DNA of 64,000 bases from an uncultured Clostridia bacterium. GTDB lineage: Bacteria > Bacillota > Clostridia > Christensenellales > Borkfalkiaceae. Within the stretch, counting starts at the first letter, position 1; every line of letters starts with the position of its first letter. Positions 14,503-22,384 of the stretch are shown here, one piece after another. Below the pieces are notes generated by a model. It searched no databases, was not told the origin of the DNA, and saw only the letters and a list, made by a program, of their open reading frames with translations. The stretch lies in assembly GCA_944354125.1 (NCBI GenBank), contig CALVPT010000002.1, positions 1 to 64,000 of the forward strand. The letters run 5' to 3'. Position numbers and translations under genes: made by a program.

Positions 14503-15867
14503 TTAATTTTGTTGACATTTTTTGCCGAGCGCAAGCCTTATGAGCTTTTGCCTTTGGTTGAGCGCGGGATTTATGGCGCACTCTTCAAGCAGCGCGTGCA
14601 GCGTCCCGGCCGTATCCGCAGGGCGGACGCCTGCCGCAATGAGCTCGTCGCCGCGCACGGCAAGCTGCTTTATATTCAGGGGCGCGCCCTCTTTGAGCAT
14701 GTCGGCGTAGATTTTTTTCCACCTTACCACGCCAGGCGCCGGCGAAAAATCGTCCTTGCACGCCGAATAGTCGGCCTGCTTCAATGCGAGCAGGTCGTCC
14801 CATATGTCGCCGTGGTTGACTATGAACTTCCTTATCTTGTTAGGGTGCGCCTGGCAGGCAAAGTCATACATATGCCACCTTACGAGCGCGCATACGCGCG
14901 AAATTACGCGCGACGGCGCCCTAAGCCGCCTGAGAATATCCTCCGCAATGCCTTCTCCTGCCTCCTCGTGTCGGGCAAAAGAACCGTTTTCAATCAAACA
15001 CTTCGGCTTGCCGACGTCGTGCAGGAGCGCTGCCAGCCTTATGCTTTCGGGCGCGTACCTTACGCAGCGCAGAGTATGCTCCAGTACGTCGTGACTGTGA
15101 AAGTCGGGGCGCTGAGCCATTCCGTCGCCGAGAGCGAGCTCGGGAAAGAGCACGCGCATTACCCCCGTATCCCTCATCAGGCGCAGTCCCTCGTAATGGC
15201 CGTCCGCGTTTGCGTACTTTTTATCGGCGCGGAGCAGCGCATCAAGTTCGGCATATACCCTTTCGGGAGCTATGTCGGCAATGAGCGGCGCGTGCTTTTT
15301 TGCGCCGTCGAGGCATTCCTCGTCAGGAGCAAACCCTAGTTCGGCGGCAAACCTGCACAGCCGCATAAGGCGCAATCCGTCCTCCCCGAACACCTTATCC
15401 GACGGGGCAACGGTAGAAAGCCGCCTGTTTGCTATGTCCGCCATTCCGCCGAGTGGGTCATAAAATCTGCCCTCCGTTATGTTGAAATATACGGCATTGC
15501 ACTTAAAATCTCTTCTCCTCGCGTCGAGCGCGATGTCGTCGGTGAAAGCTATTTCTTCGGGAGTATGCAGGCCGCGGACATACCTGTCCGTGCGGAAGGC
15601 GGCAAATTCGAAGCTCTGCCCGTCATGCGAAAGGCGGACGGTGCCAGTGCGCGGATATACCGCGACTACCGACAGGCCGCACCTGTCTGCCGCCGCCGTA
15701 AGCTCTTCGGGCGGAACGGGAGCGCATATGTCCCAGTCGGTACTTTCTCCGCTCAGCCCCGCAAGGAAATTGCGGCACGCTCCGCCGACGACGTACAGCC
15801 GTCCGTCCAGCTCCTCTGCAAGCATATTAAGTTTTTGAGGTATCAGGTCTTTCATTTTTTTATCCAT
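14503..15867 (-). CDS. cca: CCA tRNA nucleotidyltransferase with HD domain
   Basis: The 454-residue enzyme has the class II nucleotidyltransferase head: VVGGACRNFLAG near 27-38 and the metal-binding D-x-D in STDWDICAP near 43-52. The RRDFKCNA motif and an RNA-binding region follow, then an HD hydrolase domain (LLHDVGKP near 270). It adds or repairs the 3' CCA of tRNAs. The frame extends upstream to 16008, but those residues run through the promoter, so ATG 15867 (MDKKMKDLIPQ) is used; ATG 15855 is an alternative. The predicted transcription start is within a few bases of the ATG, so the mRNA is nearly leaderless. It is divergent from the lipid kinase gene. Confidence 0.9.
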   Translation of the reverse strand: MDKKMKDLIPQKLNMLAEELDGRLYVVGGACRNFLAGLSGESTDWDICAPVPPEELTAAADRCGLSVVAVYPRTGTVRLSHDGQSFEFAAFRTDRYVRGLHTPEEIAFTDDIALDARRRDFKCNAVYFNITEGRFYDPLGGMADIANRRLSTVAPSDKVFGEDGLRLMRLCRFAAELGFAPDEECLDGAKKHAPLIADIAPERVYAELDALLRADKKYANADGHYEGLRLMRDTGVMRVLFPELALGDGMAQRPDFHSHDVLEHTLRCVRYAPESIRLAALLHDVGKPKCLIENGSFARHEEAGEGIAEDILRRLRAPSRVISRVCALVRWHMYDFACQAHPNKIRKFIVNHGDIWDDLLALKQADYSACKDDFSPAPGVVRWKKIYADMLKEGAPLNIKQLAVRGDELIAAGVRPADTAGTLHALLEECAINPALNQRQKLIRLALGKKCQQN

Positions 15868-15870
15868 ATA

Positions 15871-15899
15871 ATTATAGCAAATTTTAAAAACTATTGCAA
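15871..15899 (-). promoter_or_regulatory. cca promoter, sharing its -35 with the divergent gene
   Basis: On the minus strand TTGCAA (15894-15899), 17 bp, TATAAT (15871-15876). TTGCAA is its own reverse complement and serves the rightward promoter too. Confidence 0.75.
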
Positions 15900-15922
15900 T
15901 ATGCCGATAAATATTGTATAAT
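15894..15922 (+). promoter_or_regulatory. Lipid kinase promoter, sharing its -35 with cca
   Basis: On the plus strand the same TTGCAA (15894-15899), 17 bp, TATAAT (15917-15922). The layout is an exact mirror of the cca promoter. Confidence 0.75.
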
Positions 15923-15999
15923 AAAAAATGCGCCGACATGCGGACGGGCGAACGATTGCCGCCTTCCGACACGCAGCCTACACGGAGATAAATTCTAAG

Positions 16000-16881
16000 A
16001 TGTACCACCTGATAATAAACGGCATAAATCTAAACAAGAAGCAGAACGCGCTTAAGGCGGTAGAAAGCGTGCTTCAGAGGGCGGGAAAATCGTACACCCT
16101 GCACTTTACGCAATACGCAGGGCACGCCGCAGACATTGCGCGCAGGCTTACCAAAGACGGCAGGTTTGCCCAGCTTATAGCCATGGGCGGCGACGGCACC
16201 CTGCACGAGGTGATAAACGGCATCGAGAACATAGAAAACTGCACGGTAGGCGTCATACCCATAGGCTCGGGCAACGACTTTGCCGCCGCGGCAGGTATAC
16301 CTTTAGACGCAAAGAGCGCGGCAGAGGTCATAGCATTCCGCGCCCCCACTTTCATAGACTATATAGAGCTGGATAACGGCCTCAGGAGCATAAACGCCGT
16401 GGGCGCAGGCATAGACGTTGACGTTCTGCGCCGCGTATACTCGGGCAGGAAAAAGGGAAAAGGCAAGTACTTTTCGGCATTCATAAAGAGCCTTATAAAC
16501 TACAAATGCACGACCTTCAAACTCGTATACGACGGCAAGGAGGAGACGCATACGGGACTTATAGCCGCGCTGGGCAACGGACGTTACATAGGCGGAGGAA
16601 TACAGCTCTTCCCCGAAGCCGCGCTGGACGACGGGTATATGGACCTTATCGTCGTGGACTATCTTTCGAGGATGCGCTCCGCAGTGGCGTTCGCAAAGCT
16701 GGTTACGGGCAGAGTAAACAAGGTCAAGGAAGCGACATACGTAAGATGCAAGAGCGCCTCCGTCATACCCGAGGAGGGCGAAAGCATAATTCAGGCAGAG
16801 GGCGAAATTTACGAAAACGTAGAGTTTTCGGCAAGGGTCGTCAGCAACAAACTAAAATTCTATCTTCCCGAACATGATTGA
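16000..16881 (+). CDS. Diacylglycerol kinase-family lipid kinase
   Basis: The 293-residue protein belongs to the DgkB/YegS/BmrU fold. It starts MYHLIINGIN, has the nucleotide-binding GGDGTLHEVING near 63-74 and GSGNDFA near 88, and a C-terminal beta-sandwich domain. The family phosphorylates diacylglycerol or similar lipids, recycling lipid headgroup turnover products. ATG 16000 is preferred because the family sequence begins there and GGAG lies 12 nt upstream; a frame from 15928 would start at the predicted transcription start. Its 3' end overlaps the phosphatase gene by 8 nt, so the two are translated together. Confidence 0.88.
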   Translation: MYHLIINGINLNKKQNALKAVESVLQRAGKSYTLHFTQYAGHAADIARRLTKDGRFAQLIAMGGDGTLHEVINGIENIENCTVGVIPIGSGNDFAAAAGIPLDAKSAAEVIAFRAPTFIDYIELDNGLRSINAVGAGIDVDVLRRVYSGRKKGKGKYFSAFIKSLINYKCTTFKLVYDGKEETHTGLIAALGNGRYIGGGIQLFPEAALDDGYMDLIVVDYLSRMRSAVAFAKLVTGRVNKVKEATYVRCKSASVIPEEGESIIQAEGEIYENVEFSARVVSNKLKFYLPEHD

Positions 16882-17950
16882 AAAATATTACAGGCGGATT
16901 ATCGACAACATTCCCACCGCGGTCATAGTTGCCGACAGAAATCTGAAATCCGTATTCACAAATTCATCCTTCAAAACGCTGTTTTTGGGCAACTCGCGCA
17001 GAGTGACGCTCGGCAGGGCGTTCGGCTGCTCTAAGCTTAAAATGCAGTGCGGAGACTGCGGCCAGTGCGACTGCGCAAAGAACTGCGCGCTGGTTTCGGC
17101 ATTCGAGGACGCATATTACTCCCAGCGCGAGACGTCGCGCAGAGTCATACTCAACATAGACGGCGAGGAAATGCGGGAAGTCGCCTTTTCCATAACCGTA
17201 AAGCCGCTCGGCGGCGGACTGTGCATGGGCATTATAGACGACGCCCTGGAGCTTGAGATTGCCAGAGAATTGCAGACCGCAAAGAACATTCAGCAGCGCC
17301 TTCTGCCTGCAGGAAAGTGGGCAGGCGGCAAGCGGTATTCATACATGTATATCCCCTGCCGCGACATAGGCGGAGACCTGCCGCAGGTTTATTCGGTAGG
17401 CAACTCGGCGTTCGGCGTGATTGCCGACGTTTCGGGCAAGGGCATTTCGGCAGGCATGCTGACGGCGTTCGTCAAGGCGGCATACGACAAGAGCCTTTAT
17501 TCCCCGGCGGAGGCTATTTCCGCGCTGTCGCACAAGTTTTCCGAACTCAACCTCGACGAGCGCAACTACATAACCGTAGCCGCCGCGAGAATTGACGGCG
17601 ACAGCATAACCTATTCCATGGCAGGCCACAACGTGCCCATACTCCTCAAGTCGGGCGGAGGCATTACGCGGATAATGCTCAACTCTCCCCCCGTCTCCAA
17701 CTGGTTTGCAAACCCTGCCTACTTCGAGGACACCATACCCTATAAAAAGGGGGATATCCTGGTGCTCCTTACCGACGGCGTGACCGAAAGCAAGAACCGC
17801 CTGGGCGAGATGTTCGGCGTGGACGGCGCCATTAAGACGCTTTCCCTTTCGCGCACGGCGGACGAATTCATTAAAAATCTCGAGGACAGCCTGAAGAGCT
17901 TCTGCGGAGAACTTAACGACGACGTTACGGCGATAGCCTTTGACCTTTAA
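16874..17950 (+). CDS. PAS-SpoIIE (RsbU-like) PP2C phosphatase with Cys cluster
   Basis: The 358-residue protein has an N-terminal PAS domain at about 1-120 and a SpoIIE/RsbU-type PP2C phosphatase domain at about 150-358 (IGGDLPQVYSV, DVSGKGISAGM, GHNVPILL, LTDGVTESKN, DDVTAIA carry the metal-binding Asp residues). Inside the PAS domain, residues about 52-72 contain seven Cys: GCSKLKMQCGDCGQCDCAKN and one further Cys pattern. A Cys-rich insert at this place occurs in a subset of PAS sensors and may bind metal or sense redox state. No anti-sigma or anti-sigma antagonist gene is nearby. It probably dephosphorylates an STAS-domain protein in a signalling pathway. It overlaps the lipid kinase by 8 nt. 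Confidence 0.87.
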   Translation: MIEKYYRRIIDNIPTAVIVADRNLKSVFTNSSFKTLFLGNSRRVTLGRAFGCSKLKMQCGDCGQCDCAKNCALVSAFEDAYYSQRETSRRVILNIDGEEMREVAFSITVKPLGGGLCMGIIDDALELEIARELQTAKNIQQRLLPAGKWAGGKRYSYMYIPCRDIGGDLPQVYSVGNSAFGVIADVSGKGISAGMLTAFVKAAYDKSLYSPAEAISALSHKFSELNLDERNYITVAAARIDGDSITYSMAGHNVPILLKSGGGITRIMLNSPPVSNWFANPAYFEDTIPYKKGDILVLLTDGVTESKNRLGEMFGVDGAIKTLSLSRTADEFIKNLEDSLKSFCGELNDDVTAIAFDL

Positions 17951-17959
17951 CCCATGACG

Positions 17960-18006
17960 CGTTGCGCCCGACCCGATAAATTATTTGGTCGGGCGCAACG
18001 TTTTTT
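17960..18006 (+). terminator. Terminator of the lipid kinase-phosphatase operon
   Basis: A 14-bp stem (17960-17973 with 17987-18000) containing GTTGCGCCCGACC, followed by six T. Confidence 0.9.
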
Positions 18007-18022
18007 ATATCCATAACCGACA

Positions 18023-18252
18023 AGCGACCGCAGGCGGGAAACCTGCGGTCGCTCTTATTGAAGGAGGGAAAATCAGAGATTGTATGAAAACTCTAACTGT
18101 ATTCGGGTTTTGAATTTTCGTCGGCGGACATCGTCGCCTTTGAAAATTATCGCTCGGGAGATTTACCTCCCCCGTTTGCAGTTATACTATATCAGTAAAT
18201 TGTAATAACTTTATGTATTTTTTTGTGAAAATTATGTAAAAATCGTCGATTA
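18023..18252. other. Gene-free stretch with stable hairpins after the response regulator
   Basis: The stretch has a perfect 12-bp stem (AGCGACCGCAGG 18023-18034 with 18042-18053), which may end the leftward two-component operon, and a smaller hairpin GGGAG...CTCCC near 18156-18171. A GGAGGG at about 18063 is followed by only a 9-codon frame, and on the minus strand a 12-codon frame (MSADENSKPEYS) is visible. Neither is convincing as a gene. An A+T-rich tail follows. A small RNA is possible but not supported further. Confidence 0.35.
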
Positions 18253-18891
18253 TCAGTTGAATCCCTTAATCTTGGCTATCGCCGCGGCGCGGTTTTCAAC
18301 CTCCAGCTTGAGATAGATGGAACTTATGTAGTTCCTCGCCGTGCCGTCCGAAAGCTTCAATGCGGAGGCTATCTGGCGGTTAGTGAACCCGTCCGCCATC
18401 ATTATGGCAATTCCTGCCTCCCTGTCGGACAGTCCGAACGCCCTTTTAAGGCGTACTTCCCTGTCGTCCGAGACCATGAGCGCGGCGTCGGTTATCTTTT
18501 TGGCTATCTTGGAGGGCAGAATGGTATCGCCGGCATATGCATTCCTTATGGCGTCTATGAGCGCGGTAGAGCCTATGTCCTTAAGGAGATATCCGCACGC
18601 GCCGCCGTTTATCGCCGACAGGATATAGTCGCTGTCGTCGAAGGTCGTAAGTATTATAATCTTGACGTCGGGCAGCACTTCCTTTATCTTCTTGGTGGCA
18701 ACCACGCCGTTCATGCCAGGCATCCTTATGTCCATGAGGATTACGTCGGGATTGTCCTTCTGGGCGAGATTGAGCGCCTGCGCGCCGTCCGCAGCTATGC
18801 CGCAGACCTGAATGTCGCCGCTCGTCTCCAGCACGCTCTTTATGCCCTCCGCAAGTATTATCTGATCGTCTACGAGCATTACTCTTATCAT
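18253..18891 (-). CDS. NarL/LuxR-family response regulator
   Basis: The 212-residue protein has a receiver domain (MIRVMLVDDQ, phosphoacceptor Asp in DVILMDIRMPG near 54, Thr in ILTTFDD, Lys in YLLKD) and a C-terminal LuxR helix-turn-helix (LSDREAGIAIMMADGFTNRQIASALKLSDGT shown in part). It binds DNA when phosphorylated by the kinase encoded 3 nt upstream. The targets are not visible in the window. The gene order RadC-like, kinase, regulator on one transcript is tight, so all three may serve one response. Confidence 0.93.
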   Translation of the reverse strand: MIRVMLVDDQIILAEGIKSVLETSGDIQVCGIAADGAQALNLAQKDNPDVILMDIRMPGMNGVVATKKIKEVLPDVKIIILTTFDDSDYILSAINGGACGYLLKDIGSTALIDAIRNAYAGDTILPSKIAKKITDAALMVSDDREVRLKRAFGLSDREAGIAIMMADGFTNRQIASALKLSDGTARNYISSIYLKLEVENRAAAIAKIKGFN

Positions 18892-18894
18892 ATT

Positions 18895-20118
18895 TTACTC
18901 CTCCCCGTTGAGATTTATCTTTACCGTCACTTCGACGCCTTCGCCTTCCTGACTTTCGTAGAAGACTCCGCCGCCGAACGACGAGGCTTTTTCCCTTATG
19001 CCCTTTAGTCCGAACCCTTCCTTAAAGTCGGAAGGAAGCCCCGAGCCGTTGTCCGACACGGTGAGCTTTACGCTTTCGCCGTCGCTTTTGAGTTCCACAT
19101 AGAAGGCGGTCGCGCCGCCGTGGCGCATGCCGTTTGCCAACAGTTCCTTAAGGCAGTTGCCCATAAACCTGCGCTTGTCGTAGGGCAGGGACACGTCGTC
19201 TATGTCGTAGCGAATCTTGATGTCCGTGCCGTCCATAGTGCCTGCAATGGTCTCCTGCAGCTCGTCTTTGAGCGTAACCGAGCTGTCCCTGCCTGCCAGA
19301 AGGTGCACGCTCTCCCTCATCTGGTTGAGCGCGTTCTTGGCCTGGATATTTGCCGAGACCATCTTTGCCTTGGCCTCCTTGGGGTCGCTGTCTATGAGCA
19401 GTTTTGCCGCCTCCGTCTGCATTATTACCGCCGTTATGGAATGCCCCGCGTTGTCGTGAATGTCGCGCGCTATCCTGTTGCGCTCCTCATATACCGCCGT
19501 CTGCGACAGTTCGCGGTATGCCTCCTCGAGGCGGCTCTTGTTTTCCTCCGCCTCCCTGAGGGCATCTATGAGCTTTAAGTTGTTCTTGTGATAGGATATG
19601 AGGAAATTCGCCACGACGAAGTGCACGGCGAGAATGATGAGTCCGACCACGCAGCCCGACACTATGCTGATTATCTGCTCGCCCGTCAGCGACATTCCGT
19701 GGGTTATCATCCAGCCTATGATGCTGGTGACAATGAACGCGACGCAGCTGGCTATGAACACCGTAAGCTTTGTCCTGAACGAGTCTACGTTTATATAGAG
19801 CTGGCTTAAGATTACGCAGTATATCGCCGAGATGTACGTGCTGCCCGTCAGCGAACACACTATGAGAAGAAGCGCGAAGTCTACGCAGTAAAAGACTATG
19901 CGCGTCGCATATTTCCTTACAGAAAAGAGCTCCACGAGAAAGAGTATGTCCAGCACCACGAGGCTGGCAACCAGAAGACCTATCTGCCATATTTCGGGCT
20001 CTACCGCGCTGTACTGCACGCCGATTATTATCTCCAGCACGACGAGCAACACGCTCATCGAAAGCCCCACCCACACGATAAGTCGGGACGGATTGCCGAA
20101 AATCTGTCTGTATTCCAT
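18895..20118 (-). CDS. Membrane sensor histidine kinase, HisKA_3 (NarX/DegS) type
   Basis: The 407-residue protein has about five or six membrane segments in residues 12-185 with almost no extracellular domain, then a coiled linker, a HisKA_3 dimerisation helix with the phosphoacceptor His in ERNRIARDIHDNAGHS near 215-225, and a C-terminal ATPase domain (NCLKELLANGMRHG, DNGSGLP, GFGLKGIREKA). The lack of an outer sensor domain suggests sensing in or near the membrane, as for DesK- or LiaS-type kinases. Its start overlaps the RadC-like stop by one base (TAATG). Confidence 0.92.
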   Translation of the reverse strand: MEYRQIFGNPSRLIVWVGLSMSVLLVVLEIIIGVQYSAVEPEIWQIGLLVASLVVLDILFLVELFSVRKYATRIVFYCVDFALLLIVCSLTGSTYISAIYCVILSQLYINVDSFRTKLTVFIASCVAFIVTSIIGWMITHGMSLTGEQIISIVSGCVVGLIILAVHFVVANFLISYHKNNLKLIDALREAEENKSRLEEAYRELSQTAVYEERNRIARDIHDNAGHSITAVIMQTEAAKLLIDSDPKEAKAKMVSANIQAKNALNQMRESVHLLAGRDSSVTLKDELQETIAGTMDGTDIKIRYDIDDVSLPYDKRRFMGNCLKELLANGMRHGGATAFYVELKSDGESVKLTVSDNGSGLPSDFKEGFGLKGIREKASSFGGGVFYESQEGEGVEVTVKINLNGEE

Positions 20119-20792
20119 TATGCGTCCCCCTTTCGGTCATAGTCTTCGGCAAACAGCCTGTCTGCCACGAAATAGCTGAAAAATCCCTCCGGAGAGAGTA
20201 TGCAATAGTCGTAAAACCTCACTCCGCCCAGACGGCAGACGGACATCAGCTCTCCGGCATAGGCATCGTCCGACGCGCCCGGAGTCGCGCCGTCTTTCCG
20301 CATGTCAGCCGCGAAAACGCCGTACGGTCTGAACGCCGAGAGCGCGCGTATGACCCTGCGCGAGGGGAATTTCTGCCCCGAGGTCGACGACGGAAAGGAA
20401 CATATCCTCCTCACCCTGCCGTCGGCATCGAGCATGTATATCTCGAAGAGCTGCTCCTCGCCCATTCTGGCGGAGAGAAACCGCCTGAATTCCGCCGTGC
20501 TCTTAAGGGTGGCAAAACTGTTGCAGCCGCCCTCTTTAGAAAGGCATTTGCCCGTGCACGCGAGATAGAGGGCTATATTTTCGCCCACGCCTCCGACCGC
20601 CATTAGCTCCTCGGGCGACGCGGAAAGCACTCCGCCGATGCTGCCGAATGCGGAAAGCAGGGCGTGCGCAACGCCGTTCACGTCCTTCCTCGGACAGGCG
20701 TAAAAGAGCAGCGCCTCCAGATATTCGTGCTCGTACATTGCGGCTCCGCTTCTAATCTTTGCGAGCAGACGGCCGCGGTGACCTTCGTGCAT
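20118..20792 (-). CDS. RadC-like protein with altered JAMM motif
   Basis: The 224-residue protein follows the RadC (UPF0758) plan. The helix-hairpin-helix N-terminus is seen at about 15-80 (EYLEALLFYACPRKDV, then MAVGGVGENIALYL) and a JAB/MPN-like domain from about 100 (LFEIYMLDADGRV). RadC proteins carry a zinc-binding H-x-H-P-x-G ... S-x-x-D. Here the matching place reads AADMRKDGATPGASDD: the two His are gone and only the last Ser-x-Asp-like part remains. It is therefore unlikely to be an active JAMM enzyme. Coupling by a one-base overlap to a membrane kinase is unusual for RadC and suggests a regulatory role. Length is normal for the family, so this is divergence, not truncation. Confidence 0.7.
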   Translation of the reverse strand: MHEGHRGRLLAKIRSGAAMYEHEYLEALLFYACPRKDVNGVAHALLSAFGSIGGVLSASPEELMAVGGVGENIALYLACTGKCLSKEGGCNSFATLKSTAEFRRFLSARMGEEQLFEIYMLDADGRVRRICSFPSSTSGQKFPSRRVIRALSAFRPYGVFAADMRKDGATPGASDDAYAGELMSVCRLGGVRFYDYCILSPEGFFSYFVADRLFAEDYDRKGDA

Positions 20793-20837
20793 AATCCCCG
20801 CCTTTTACAAATTATTGAAGTTTATCCTTTAAATTAT

Positions 20838-20866
20838 TTTACCATAAAAATAAAAAAGTGTATAAT
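20838..20866 (+). promoter_or_regulatory. Promoter of the PepV-like gene
   Basis: TTTACC (20838-20843), a 17-bp spacer and TATAAT (20861-20866), 34 bp before the ATG. Confidence 0.65.
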
Positions 20867-20899
20867 GTTTTTAAGTTCAAATTCAAATAAGGAGCTTTT

Positions 20900-22153
20900 A
20901 TGAGAAATTATTTCGACGATATAGTCAAAAACATATCGCAGATCATACGCTTCGATTCCTCCGAGGCGCCCGCAAAAGAGGGCATGCCCTTCGGCCAGGG
21001 AGCGGCGGACTGCCTTGAGTTTTACCTTGCGCTTGCCTCCTTCCTCGGCTTCAAGACGACCAACTACGACAACTACGTCGGCGAAGTCACCTTCGGCAGC
21101 GGCGAGGAGTTTGCCGTGCTCGCCCACCTGGACGTAGTGCCTGCAGGCAGCGGCTGGACGCACGAACCCTTCGGCGGCGAAATAGACGTTAAAAACAGAA
21201 AGATATGGGGCAGAGGCGCAATGGACGACAAGGGTCCCGCAATAATCGCGCTGTATGCGCTTAAGGCGCTCAGGGACGAGGGCTTCCGCCCGTCGAGAAA
21301 GATTAAGCTCATCCTAGGCTGCAACGAGGAGTCGGGCTGGGCGTGCATAGACCACTACAACAAGGTGGCGCACATGCCCGACGAGGGCATTTCCCCCGAT
21401 GCCGACTTCCCCGTAATCTATGCCGAAAAGGGCATAATGCACATAAAGGCATTCTTCCCCCTCAAGGCGAATTTCAGCGGACTGAAGGGCGGCGACAGAG
21501 TCAATATGGTATGCGACTACTGCGAGGTGGAAGCGCCCTTTGACGAAAGCAAGGCAAAGAATGCAGGACTTGTTGCAGAGGGCGGAAAGATAATTTCGCG
21601 CGGCAAGAGCGCGCACGGTTCCACCCCCGACAAGGGCAAAAACGCCATTCTGCCCGTGCTTGAATACCTCGGACTCGACGACGTTGCAACCCTGTTGTTC
21701 AAGGAGAAATTCGGCCTTGCGGGACTCAAGGACGAGACGGGCGAACTCACCCTCTCCCCCGACGTAATAGAGCAGAGCGAAGACGGAATATATGTGACCT
21801 GCGACATTCGCTACCCCGCAACCTTCACGCAGGCGCAGATTGAAGACATCGTAAAAAAATGCGGCGTCAAGTACGAGATAGTGCACGCGCAGGCGCCCCT
21901 TTACAACGACAAGAACAGCAAGCTGATTACCACCCTGCTCGGCGTATACAACGAGGTATGCGGCACAGACATGCAACCCCTTGCGATAGGCGGCGGCACA
22001 TACGCGAGGGCACTTAAATACGGCGCGGCGTTCGGCCCCGAGGAAGAGGGCGAAGAGAGCACCATTCACCAGGCAAACGAATACATTACCTTTGACAAGA
22101 TACAGAAATGCTTCGACATATACAAGCTTGCCCTGGAGAGGCTTACCAAATAA
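20900..22153 (+). CDS. pepV: M20 family dipeptidase, PepV-like
   Basis: The 417-residue metallopeptidase has the M20 zinc motifs: LAHLDVVPAGSGW near 74-86 (His ligand and catalytic Asp), GRGAMDDKGPA near 105 (bridging Asp), and NEESGW near 143 (catalytic Glu and Glu ligand). Further ligands occur in ISPDADFP and at the C-terminal His in STIHQANEY. The family removes dipeptides with broad specificity in the cytoplasm (PepV, Sapep). AAGGAG precedes the ATG. It is monocistronic. Confidence 0.9.
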   Translation: MRNYFDDIVKNISQIIRFDSSEAPAKEGMPFGQGAADCLEFYLALASFLGFKTTNYDNYVGEVTFGSGEEFAVLAHLDVVPAGSGWTHEPFGGEIDVKNRKIWGRGAMDDKGPAIIALYALKALRDEGFRPSRKIKLILGCNEESGWACIDHYNKVAHMPDEGISPDADFPVIYAEKGIMHIKAFFPLKANFSGLKGGDRVNMVCDYCEVEAPFDESKAKNAGLVAEGGKIISRGKSAHGSTPDKGKNAILPVLEYLGLDDVATLLFKEKFGLAGLKDETGELTLSPDVIEQSEDGIYVTCDIRYPATFTQAQIEDIVKKCGVKYEIVHAQAPLYNDKNSKLITTLLGVYNEVCGTDMQPLAIGGGTYARALKYGAAFGPEEEGEESTIHQANEYITFDKIQKCFDIYKLALERLTK

Positions 22154-22222
22154 ACTGCCCGTACAATATGCGCACTTTAAGGCATTAACCCTGTAATATG
22201 CCCCGAATAACGACATAAATTC

Positions 22223-22256
22223 ATGCCGCCTGCGGAAATATTTCCGCAGGCGGCAT
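22223..22256. terminator. Terminator after the PepV-like gene
   Basis: A perfect stem (ATGCCGCCTGCGGAAA and complement) around TAT, with a TTTTAATT run on the plus strand. Confidence 0.75.
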
Positions 22257-22278
22257 TTTAATTGTCCCGACACGCCGC

Positions 22279-22370
22279 GATGGTTGCGGCATATGCGGCA
22301 ATCTTTTTTAATTGATGCGGCAATATGCCGCGTTTAACATTGTTCACGCGATTGGTGCGGCAATATGCCC
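22279..22370. repeat. Cluster of short GCGGCAATATGCC repeats
   Basis: Between two convergent genes the word TGCGGCAATATGCC occurs twice (about 22317 and 22357) and a related TGCGGCATATGCGGCA at about 22285. Each copy is partly self-complementary (GCGGCA/TGCCGC). They may act as weak leftward 3'-end structures; no function is known. Confidence 0.4.
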
Positions 22371-22384
22371 CATCCTTGCGCAAA

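Noticed and set aside
18060..18190. Short leader ORFs or small RNA between the two signalling operons
   Set aside because: The frames are only 9 and 12 codons long and no consistent promoter-terminator pair encloses them.
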